IMG/VR virus record: IMGVR_UViG_3300027896_000196
Location: 1 to 25,838 of that record
DNA from: a virus
Length of the DNA: 25,838 bases
Strand: one strand, 5' to 3'
Position numbers and translations under genes: made by a program. The notes below the pieces were generated by a model. It did no database searches, was not told where the DNA came from, and saw only the letters and a list, made by a program, of their open reading frames with translations. Positions 16,301 through 23,393 of this stretch are shown piece after piece (within the stretch, counting starts at the first letter, position 1; each line of letters starts with the position of its first letter).

Positions 16301-18589
16301 AAAAGATATAGTAGTTGACCCCGATATTATGGGGTCGGCGGTAACGAGAATAGGTAGAAACATTACAAAGGAGTCAGAAAAGAAAATTTTAGGATTTGTA
16401 ATATCCTGTGAGATGGAACCCTTTATTGTGACTCTCGTGCCAAGGCCGTCATATACGACAGTATCTACTACATAATAAAATTGGCTGGCTGAATCAGGCA
16501 GGCCAAGATTGAGTATTGCTCCAGGAGATACTGATGTTGTAAGGTCTATACCTTCAAGATAAATAGTCTGGAATCCTGTTAAAATATTTAAATAGTTTAC
16601 ACTGACTGGAACATATTCGACAGTTTCGTTAGGAAATTTATAGTCAACTACAACGATATCCTTTGCTCCTAGCCCTATGCTTGCATTTAATGTTGGAGAC
16701 AAGCCTATTGTATTTCCTATACCTGAAAGACCCGTCAGGTCATAATCTTTATTTCTTGTCTCATTATATACTCTTAAAACAGTTATATCCTGAGAGTCAA
16801 AACTAAGTGCTGTATTATATAATTGAAATTTATAAGTTGGGGCGTCTAATACTGTAAGCCGGGCATCAATCACAGTACAGAAAGAAGTCCCATCAGTATA
16901 AGTCATGTTGTTAACTTGTTTAGATAATGCTGTGTAAGTAACTGAAAAGGTGCTTGGAGTAGTTACAGCTCCTAAGAGTATTATGGTTCCTGTTAAATAG
17001 CTGACAACATAATCTTCCCCCTCGGATAGATAAGCTCCAGCTTTAGAAACAATCATGGAACCTTGCTTTATAGGATATAAGCTGGTTTTTAATTGAGTCT
17101 GGCCTACCTGTGCTTGGATAGCATCAGTAAGGGATCCTTGTGCCTCAACCATATAATGCATTTCATAAATGTCATTAGGCCCGGGGTGATCTTGTGCCTG
17201 GGGCTTAAATTTTCCAGTATCAGGTTGAAAAATAATGTCATCTGTAGGGGAAGAGGGAAAAGATATTTGCTGTTTCACGCCATTCAAATAGACAGTGAAA
17301 CCATAGTCTATTACAGAATTATAGCTGACGCCTACATATTTAACAACCGGCTCATTTATTATTGAGTCAGTAATTTCCAATATGCCGGAATAGGGTTCAA
17401 GAGCATAATCTTTATAAGGGGTCAGGGTTGAGCCATTAAGAGTTATATTTTCCGATCCGGGCATTATTCCAGTAATAGCGGCACCTGAACTATCCAATAA
17501 TTGCATTTGTCCGCTTGATGTGCTTGAGGGACTAGGCTGAACATTTTTAACGCCCTTAAGAAACATAATATTGGCTACCTGGCGTTGGTCAGGAGGCGGT
17601 GGAGGCGTATAAAGAGGGCTCTGACTGAAACTTAAAACATAATCCTGATTGCCTTGTGGAAACTGGTCTACTAATTTCTGGTTAATCTTTAACTGCATTG
17701 TCTCAGGATGAGGAACAACAGGCAAAGAGTACTGGAAAGTATCATAAATAGTAGATTTAGAAAAAGTTTTGCTAACTGTATTAACATCCATTATATCCGG
17801 AGCAGTTGATACTAGTGAAGACGTAAATCTTTCATTTAACCCATCAGCAAGAGGAATATAATTTAAAGATGTTGGAAGGCCGCTCCCCGTAGTAGAGTCA
17901 TATTTCCATTTAGCCGCCTGGGTGTCATACACAATATTATCAGTGGAATATCTGATATCCGTATTACCAATAGCCCATTTTTTTGAAACATAGCTCTCAT
18001 AGGCAGTGACTCCTGCATAAGGGGAGACAAGTTCGAGCTCTGTAGAAGAAGGAATATTCTTAATTCTATAATAGACTAAATAGCTATTAGACCTGATAAA
18101 GTCACCTACTGAAAAGCCTGTTGTAGATGAGACAGTTACCGTAGTAGAGCCATTATAAAAATTTGCCTGGCCTGTTGAGGTATTAGTTATTACATCGGGC
18201 TCAACAACATAGCTTCTCTGCCCTAAACCGAATGTAATCTGATAGGTCCCTTCAAAGCCGGAGCTGCTATCCAATTCAAAGCTGTCAGCAGTTAATCTTT
18301 TAGAAACAAAGAATAAGCTATTATTTGCTGAAAGGCTGTCATTGGGGAAAAGAGCTGAAGTATCTAAAGAACTATATGGCGGCTCAAAATAAAAATCTGT
18401 AACTATATTGCTGTTAGGGGAAAAGGAGCCATCTCCTATAATAGCACTACTTGATGGAATATATTGTCCGTTAACATAGACGGGTCCCGTAGTCTGGGCA
18501 TTATTAATGCCTGACTTCACCCCACGAATTTCATAGGGAGTAAAATCTAAAGATTTATAAGTTAAAAGAGTACTTGGCGTTGTAGTCAT
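13298..18589 (-). CDS. Giant multidomain baseplate/fibre structural protein
   Basis: This 1763-residue protein is not assigned to one family but is built of recognisable phage-type beta modules. Residues about 140-200 and 1143-1207 look like the strand-rich surface modules of fibre proteins (NGSTTVTV, GDFIRS; VGVGTQWSYQL, NSLTLDRPF). Residues about 380-425 and 512-555 share the pattern 'GxxLxxxxDYxxxxxxGxIxL ... Y'. Residues 578-675 match the domain inserted in the baseplate-J protein. A Gly/Ser-rich hinge lies at 1036-1060. A long coiled-coil hairpin is likely at about 1395-1440, with more helices at 1690-1755. A Pro run sits at 329-333. The start overlaps the stop of the upstream gene by ATGA. 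The end overlaps the 73-residue gene. The shared domain and its place after the spike gene suggest a baseplate-peripheral role, such as a wedge extension or fibre connector. Confidence 0.7.
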   Translation of the reverse strand: MTTTPSTLLTYKSLDFTPYEIRGVKSGINNAQTTGPVYVNGQYIPSSSAIIGDGSFSPNSNIVTDFYFEPPYSSLDTSALFPNDSLSANNSLFFVSKRLTADSFELDSSSGFEGTYQITFGLGQRSYVVEPDVITNTSTGQANFYNGSTTVTVSSTTGFSVGDFIRSNSYLVYYRIKNIPSSTELELVSPYAGVTAYESYVSKKWAIGNTDIRYSTDNIVYDTQAAKWKYDSTTGSGLPTSLNYIPLADGLNERFTSSLVSTAPDIMDVNTVSKTFSKSTIYDTFQYSLPVVPHPETMQLKINQKLVDQFPQGNQDYVLSFSQSPLYTPPPPPDQRQVANIMFLKGVKNVQPSPSSTSSGQMQLLDSSGAAITGIMPGSENITLNGSTLTPYKDYALEPYSGILEITDSIINEPVVKYVGVSYNSVIDYGFTVYLNGVKQQISFPSSPTDDIIFQPDTGKFKPQAQDHPGPNDIYEMHYMVEAQGSLTDAIQAQVGQTQLKTSLYPIKQGSMIVSKAGAYLSEGEDYVVSYLTGTIILLGAVTTPSTFSVTYTALSKQVNNMTYTDGTSFCTVIDARLTVLDAPTYKFQLYNTALSFDSQDITVLRVYNETRNKDYDLTGLSGIGNTIGLSPTLNASIGLGAKDIVVVDYKFPNETVEYVPVSVNYLNILTGFQTIYLEGIDLTTSVSPGAILNLGLPDSASQFYYVVDTVVYDGLGTRVTIKGSISQDITNPKIFFSDSFVMFLPILVTADPIISGSTTISFSGSNISNLFRQGTLIDVLNNLYLVLSATFDGSKTQVTLTSEIVKDCTDAIALSLLTCSDAPVYNEGTTEIIPFEPIVTLKSQPAFILNGIDNRILNVVSDSSSIHIDNTSFLYSNYPTLGTLSTALSPIVSVLNYVPSWQSNKIIPTASTVYKDSSTVLYASNALRYSNQSPFINFVDTTNFNINEPGVIELTNPIKQYDRYNLDYMGRRFLNTSQVAYSLKYFTILPAKSNVFASFEYDNLDQFYIQVLDQKDFFSSVTIPRMQSEALQLNGNTGQGGSVYGDESQDPSSGGLAGNEYKRQDEEIECRIFKKIYDFFQNRLTSYGLEMEAATGPKLFNNDGIFSEEQQLAANKSINRIFSKADYTNMEPMICNPLTGYYTNVGAIFTQGSADVVGVGTQWSYQLTSQNLPLNSVIKRTDSTALYNVYAINSNNSLTLDRPFEEQSTSDTINGESYTAASPFPLYDDDGYIGPKHVGSKNNNFNLVSGDVFTCTLDSSDSTYVFLDPLIRFGALPLPPQLIAALQPPVSKLNIAQIAEQLTSNIPGLSATVENVVDPTQSYGYLSTMVLRASYPINYLKLGDNATTSKLGFVPGAVSIGNFDRNSHLPEIISDSSEAGYLVNEAVALIAMFDEYNRMDRINNDLVNASTAINGEIDSLNNEIPKIEAQISALNQIIKEPSIITSYTDASAALLNASIALDQANAALGYNLDILTLDWKWPINFQEFTQDFTNINGLTSITLTVTPDPLYDPRILNYDIPLYGLYTPVVTFSDGSIVGGTWTGWDGSVGGNYSATNQIQFNLANTPVFTIQAGAPVSNAYYITDSTALNLYWKVGGVADSTALVYSDSTVGYIKNIINGISGFSTSGDPVYNDYSSAAFKLNYSPINPNATVYYGLRDATITYQTISELTLNQRYSFATGRYPYLTDTRTTQLNTREGEIRNDLAAEEILKTETTGVPGDLYTWANNRFNRRQGCYAKLKQIEQQIASNQTALNINKSLMP
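13388..13393 (-). promoter_or_regulatory. AGGAGG ribosome-binding site inside a coding region
   Basis: On the minus strand this reads AGGAGG, the full Shine-Dalgarno core, 5 bases before the GTG of the 73-residue gene. It lies inside the final codons of the 1763-residue gene. It decides the start of the small gene and is the strongest such site seen in the window. Confidence 0.75.
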
Positions 18590-19188
18590 GTCAGTATTCC
18601 TATTCCGGGTGCTACTACAGGTATTGGCCCCACTGGAGGAGGGGCAGGGGTACCTATATCAGTAATAATAACGCTAGCGGCCATAATATGTGTGCAGATT
18701 CCAAAAGCTATGGCTGAAATCATTTTTCTCATGCTTACTCCATGTATTAATCTAAAAATTTCTTGTTGATAGATGAGGCTTTCTAAAGCCGATGGAATCA
18801 GCCCTGATATTGTCCCCGTGCCGATTCCTGGTCCGCCGCCCATGACTGAACCTTGCATTGTTACGGAGCTCATTGAGCTAACAACTCCAAAAGACACGGC
18901 ATCGCATAATTTTCTAAAATCTTTTCCTCCTATGCCCATTGATTGCCCTTTAAGGAGTATCAAGGAGGACATGCTATCAGGTACCAAGCCTACAATGACT
19001 CCTGCCTGAGTCCCATACCCAGGGCCTATTACTGTATTCATGCTGTTGACTACAGCTGAACTTAAAATATACTGACATGTTGCTGAGCATATAGCTGATA
19101 CTATAAAAGGAAACTTATTCCCAGCTAGTAGCTGTGAAGCAGCTTTTGCCTGAATGGCACTTTGCATTGTAGGAGGATTTAATGGCAT
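18586..19188 (-). CDS. Hydrophobic, Gly-rich protein built from about 2.5 internal repeats
   Basis: This protein has 200 residues. A unit of about 63 residues appears at about 26-90 and 91-152, with a half copy at 153-180. Each full unit is a hydrophobic segment (AICSATCQYILSS; DAVSFGVVSSMSS; SAIAFGICTHIMA), then GxGxGTxxGxxxGLxPxxxxSLI. The end is Pro-rich. The hydrophobic segments could be buried helices or membrane-like segments. The order hub, spike, this gene suggests a spike-associated or tip-adjacent part, but the Pro-Ala-Ala-Arg signature of PAAR tips is absent. A holin is possible but unlikely in the middle of baseplate genes. The start overlaps the spike gene's stop by one base (TAATG), and the stop overlaps the next start (ATGA), so the three genes are probably translationally coupled. 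Confidence 0.6.
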   Translation of the reverse strand: MPLNPPTMQSAIQAKAASQLLAGNKFPFIVSAICSATCQYILSSAVVNSMNTVIGPGYGTQAGVIVGLVPDSMSSLILLKGQSMGIGGKDFRKLCDAVSFGVVSSMSSVTMQGSVMGGGPGIGTGTISGLIPSALESLIYQQEIFRLIHGVSMRKMISAIAFGICTHIMAASVIITDIGTPAPPPVGPIPVVAPGIGILT

Positions 19189-21149
19189 TAGATTGCTATT
19201 CCTACTTTCATGCTCCCGCTAAAAGGAGTACCTACGACTGGGTCATAAGCAGACGGGACTCCTGGCAAACCAACCAGAGCACCGCCAGGCGTAGCTCCGG
19301 TACCTATTTTTACTATAGGAGCTGATACATTCACAAGTAATTGTCCCTCTATATTCACAGCTGATCCTGATATTGATACCGCCCCTGCAGAAGATTTTAC
19401 TTTTATGGCTCCTGCAGTAACGGATACTTCATAATTTCCTGCTTTAACTGAATTTTTAAAATTTCCAGCTATAAGAGAATTTTCTATACTTCCTGCCGTA
19501 ATAGTTGTTGATCTTTTCCCAAAAGTTGTAATAGTTTCTGTTATATTTCCCCTAAGTACGGTTAACTCATCATTTCCAGTTGTGATAGTAGTTTTTCTAG
19601 TCCCTATCTTAGATTGTTTTTCTTTAACTACTGTTTCAGAAAATACTCCAAGAACATTTATGCTTTTATCACTTTGTACGGACTCTGAATAAGACCCCCC
19701 GATATTCTCCGTTTTAAGGCCGTTTATTTTATAAGTGATATTAGATACAGTTTCTGTTTTGTCTCCCATTATTATTTCAGAAACGTTACCTTTTAAATTT
19801 TCCTGTTTAGCAAAGCCGTCGTCGTCTTTTCCAGCTACATTTATATAAATACTTTTAGAAGTCCTAATATCTATACTGCGGCCTTTAAAGTCCTGGTTAT
19901 GAGCTCCTATATTCCAACGCAGGCCCCCTTTGGCGGTTAAGTCCCAGGAGTTATTAATATCTGTTGAGACTCCCCATATTTCTTTTAAATTGCCCTGGGC
20001 TAATATGGACATAGACCTGCCAGCACCTAAAGGATTTCGTGTAGAGGCAGGAAGATTCATGTAATAGTGGCCTTCTTTGTCCATTCCTATAAAAGCCTGG
20101 GCTTTAAGGAAGTGCATGGCATAGGCCAGCCCCAGTGCTTCGGGTTCATCAAGGCCATTATTTTGCACGGCTTTTTCAAGAGCAAAAGCTCCTTTATTAT
20201 CATTGGCTGATGCAAAGAGTCGTGCCTTTAATAAGGAGCCATATTTTTGGGGGTCTTTAAAATCGGCACCTATATAATTTCCAAGGGTCATGGTAACTAT
20301 GGGGTCTTTATCAGAAATAGGAGATGAGCTATTTATGTCATTAAGATCTAATTTTCCATTTCCATATTCATCTACATCTATGCGGTATTCAGAATAAAAT
20401 AGAGTATCTCCTGTAATTGGTTCTCCGTGGGGGACAATATAAATATTATCTTTCCCACTATTATGGGTGACAAGGCTTCCATTATTATCAAGTTTATTTC
20501 CATTACTGTCATAAATTTTTAATTTATTTCTCAGAGCCGGGCCCATATTAACTGAGATGCCATCAGCAAAAATAAAATTATTTAAAGAAGTGGCAATAAT
20601 GGCTTGGTCATCTTCCCTTATAAATATTGAATCTAGGGCGTCGTCTTTAAGCTCTACACTTTTATTAAGAAAAAGAGATGCTCCGCCAGATGCCGTTACA
20701 GCCATGTCGCCAACAGTCATTTTTCTAAATTTATATTGGATCTCATTAATGTCACTTGTTGACATGGCATCAGGAAGAATTTTTATTTTATTATAGTTTA
20801 ATCCAGCGTCTAGTCCTGTAGGCAAGCAAGACAATAAAAGAGGGGCACCTTTGCCGTCTCCTTCATCATAAAAGCCAAAGACGCCCAAAGAACCTTTTGA
20901 AGGCAAGCTACCAATACATCCGGACGGGCCCCAATATGGAAAACTAATGGGAACTCTATCTCTTACACCTTCTTTTTTATTCATCCATTGAACAGTTAGC
21001 TCATATTTATCTAAATCTACTTCTTGAATGAGTCCAATACGTAGATAATAGTATTGCTTATAGGTATCTCCTTGACGGACACCCTGTGGGGGCTTTTCAC
21101 CTGGGATATATATTCTGTTAGAAAATCCTGATCCTATTGTTCCTGCCAT
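19188..21149 (-). CDS. Baseplate spike protein (gp5/gpV type, no lysozyme domain)
   Basis: This 653-residue protein is expected to form the trimeric spike under the hub that pierces the outer membrane. Residues about 33-112 form an OB-fold as in gpV/gp5 (IGLIQEVDLDKYELTVQW, PYWGPSGCIGSLPSKGSLG, VFGFYDEG). No lysozyme domain follows; residues 113-415 are a mixed region with an EF-hand-like loop at 260-271 (DEYGNGKLDLND). Residues about 420-615 are a repetitive, short-strand region (IRTSKSIYINVAG, ETVSNITYKI, GSYSESVQSDKSINVLG, TITTG, SAGAVSISGSAVNI), typical of the triple-stranded beta-helix of spikes. The last 40 residues are Gly/Pro-rich. The start has an AGGA site 7 bases upstream. It lies directly after the hub gene, as in other myophages. 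Confidence 0.85.
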   Translation of the reverse strand: MAGTIGSGFSNRIYIPGEKPPQGVRQGDTYKQYYYLRIGLIQEVDLDKYELTVQWMNKKEGVRDRVPISFPYWGPSGCIGSLPSKGSLGVFGFYDEGDGKGAPLLLSCLPTGLDAGLNYNKIKILPDAMSTSDINEIQYKFRKMTVGDMAVTASGGASLFLNKSVELKDDALDSIFIREDDQAIIATSLNNFIFADGISVNMGPALRNKLKIYDSNGNKLDNNGSLVTHNSGKDNIYIVPHGEPITGDTLFYSEYRIDVDEYGNGKLDLNDINSSSPISDKDPIVTMTLGNYIGADFKDPQKYGSLLKARLFASANDNKGAFALEKAVQNNGLDEPEALGLAYAMHFLKAQAFIGMDKEGHYYMNLPASTRNPLGAGRSMSILAQGNLKEIWGVSTDINNSWDLTAKGGLRWNIGAHNQDFKGRSIDIRTSKSIYINVAGKDDDGFAKQENLKGNVSEIIMGDKTETVSNITYKINGLKTENIGGSYSESVQSDKSINVLGVFSETVVKEKQSKIGTRKTTITTGNDELTVLRGNITETITTFGKRSTTITAGSIENSLIAGNFKNSVKAGNYEVSVTAGAIKVKSSAGAVSISGSAVNIEGQLLVNVSAPIVKIGTGATPGGALVGLPGVPSAYDPVVGTPFSGSMKVGIAI

Positions 21150-21157
21150 AAAATTTC

Positions 21158-23392
21158 CTATTTAGTAACAGCTGCTTGTGACAAAAGTATTGGAGGAGTA
21201 TTTTTTTCCGCCGTCATAATAGCCGGAGCTGCAAATACAATATTTTTAACATCTCCTGATGTAGTCTCAGAAGATGGCATGGATGTAGTTTGATCTGATA
21301 TCTTGCCTAATATTGCAGGCATACCCTCTCCATTTGGATTAATATAAAAATTAGGAACTATCCCTTCCTGATCGTCAAAGAATAGGGGATTCATAGCTTC
21401 TGATTCATTCTGATAAATTGGTCGAGCCATTGTTGTTAAATATATGTCTTTTAACATTGACACATTTGTCGTGTTTGAATCAATACAAAGGGCATTAGTT
21501 CCCCTGCCATACAAAAAAGACCCAACGACTCTATATCCATCTTCATCTGTAAAAGGTACAGTAGTATTAGTCACGACTCTCTCATCAAAAGTAGCGTTAG
21601 GGTTTCTTGGTTCTAAAGTATAGCCACCTTGCTGAATTGAAGATATACTAGGATCTAAAGCTTGATTTTGCTGAGCAAAAAGTGAAGGTATTGGCTCAGC
21701 ACCAGGAGTAGTTTGTAATGGCGTTGAATAAATAGGGCTGCTTAATCTATAAACATAGTCTTTTAAAGGTTTAGGATTCCAACTTTTTTTATCATCTGCG
21801 GGTATATATTCTTTTCTTCTTTCAGTTTCTACACCTAGGGTTGTAGTAAAAGACCCACCATAATCAAAGCTATGAGATATAGATTTAACATAATGAAAAC
21901 TATCTCTATGTTCAATATAAATAGGATATCCAAGTCTCATTTCGGGCCGACCAGGAATTTGAATTGTACCTGTAACTGTCTTTGCATTTGTAGTTGCAAG
22001 ATATCCTAGGGCTAAACTTCTTGCTATATCTGGATCACTTATTATATAGTCATAATTGAGAGTAGCGGCTCTAACTCCATATTTTTTTGTAAGATCTACA
22101 TCCATATGGGCTCCAGTACCCCTACCTGTGGCCTGAGCATACAAGCCCCTCTGAAAAGAGGTAGTCACAGTTACAAATGTTACCACACCCTCAGAATCTT
22201 TTCCAAAAGAGCAGCTTATTATGTCATTAGGAAGTATAGTATATGGTTGTATACCTTTAACATTTAAATTATAAAAAGGAGGCTTAAATACAAAGTTGCC
22301 GTTAACATCCTGAAAAAACTCATAATGGGTTCTGTTTTTAACATTAATGGCTATTTCAAGTTTAGTTATATATTCACTCTGACTAAAATCCCCCATTTTT
22401 GAATAATCGAGGAAAGGGACAAAGTCTTTTAATAAAGCATTATCAAGTTTAAATTTAGCAGTTCCTCTTCTTTGCAGAGGATTCAGTATATTGGAATCTT
22501 TAGACGTGCTTGTTTTATTTTCATAAGGAGCTATTATTTCTAAACCATTATGATCTACTCTTTGACCGTCTAATCCATACATTTTAAGGAGATTGCCAGT
22601 ATTAGCAAATCTGCCATTCCAATAAGTTAAAATGTCCCCTAGAACCGCATTAGAAAAAGTTCCTGGAGGAAAAATATTATTAGGCGGGGTTGTGGAACCT
22701 ATCCATGCACTAGTTATAAAATTACTCATAGCTAATTTAGGTAATTCCCCGGGCTTCTCAGGATTTGCAGTGCCAGTCATGAGATTATTTAAAGTATAAA
22801 TAATATTAAAAGGATTATGATCTTTAAAAATAGTAGAAAAAACAGTTAAATCTTGCTGGCCATTAGCAACAACATTACTTTCAAGATTGGGATGAACATT
22901 TAAAGTGCTGTATGACCACCAATGAAGCATGTCTGCACAGCTTAAAGATATTTTATAAGCTCCACCTGAAAAACTTTCTTCTACATGTACTATAAAACCC
23001 CAAAAAGCAGGATAATATTTTGGGCTGCCGTCCACCATGAAACGACCTTTAAAGAAAATTTTAACTTCCATCATCGGAATAAAAACAGGAATGCGACTAG
23101 GGGCGTCATCTCCCGTAGGACCCGGGTAGGGTATCCAATAAGCCGAGTTAGAACCATAAATTGGAGTAGTAATTTCTACGGACGCTTGAGACGCTCCAGG
23201 ATTTTCCATGGTATTAGAAACAGATATATTTGTTATGCCACTATTAAAAGAGACTTTGCCCTCATTAACAGCCGCAGGCACTAGAACCATAGAGGTCAGA
23301 CTGCCATTAATATAAACAAGGGCATCAGGAGCTAACTTTACTACTCCTCTATTATAAAATTCTTTTAAAGTAAAAATGCCATCATCTGACAT
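21158..23392 (-). CDS. Baseplate hub protein (gp27 / gpD-like)
   Basis: This protein has 744 residues from the ATG at 23392. The frame stays open to 23500, which would overlap the previous gene by 107 bases. The start at 23392 is preferred because it lies one base after that gene's stop and has a GGAAGGGG-type ribosome-binding site. Early barrel strands lie at about 45-160 (ITNISVSNTMENPG, MMEVKIFFKGR, FWGFIVHVEES, YKISLSCADMLHWWS). A second barrel spans about 340-525 (EFFQDVNGNFVFKPP, then GRPEMRLGYPIYIEH and YVKSISHSFDYGGSF). These are hallmarks of late-control-D/gp27 hubs, which join the tail tube to the spike. About 220 residues at the C-terminus (525-744) are extra, flexible-looking and rich in Pro, Ser and Thr. 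Family members are often 350-450 residues. Confidence 0.85.
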   Translation of the reverse strand: MSDDGIFTLKEFYNRGVVKLAPDALVYINGSLTSMVLVPAAVNEGKVSFNSGITNISVSNTMENPGASQASVEITTPIYGSNSAYWIPYPGPTGDDAPSRIPVFIPMMEVKIFFKGRFMVDGSPKYYPAFWGFIVHVEESFSGGAYKISLSCADMLHWWSYSTLNVHPNLESNVVANGQQDLTVFSTIFKDHNPFNIIYTLNNLMTGTANPEKPGELPKLAMSNFITSAWIGSTTPPNNIFPPGTFSNAVLGDILTYWNGRFANTGNLLKMYGLDGQRVDHNGLEIIAPYENKTSTSKDSNILNPLQRRGTAKFKLDNALLKDFVPFLDYSKMGDFSQSEYITKLEIAINVKNRTHYEFFQDVNGNFVFKPPFYNLNVKGIQPYTILPNDIISCSFGKDSEGVVTFVTVTTSFQRGLYAQATGRGTGAHMDVDLTKKYGVRAATLNYDYIISDPDIARSLALGYLATTNAKTVTGTIQIPGRPEMRLGYPIYIEHRDSFHYVKSISHSFDYGGSFTTTLGVETERRKEYIPADDKKSWNPKPLKDYVYRLSSPIYSTPLQTTPGAEPIPSLFAQQNQALDPSISSIQQGGYTLEPRNPNATFDERVVTNTTVPFTDEDGYRVVGSFLYGRGTNALCIDSNTTNVSMLKDIYLTTMARPIYQNESEAMNPLFFDDQEGIVPNFYINPNGEGMPAILGKISDQTTSMPSSETTSGDVKNIVFAAPAIMTAEKNTPPILLSQAAVTK

Positions 23393-23393
23393 T

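Noticed and set aside
18586-19188. Holin or membrane protein reading of the hydrophobic 200-residue protein.
   Set aside because: The hydrophobic segments sit in Gly-rich repeats coupled to the spike gene, with no charged tail or lysis neighbours. Left as an unassigned tail-tip protein.
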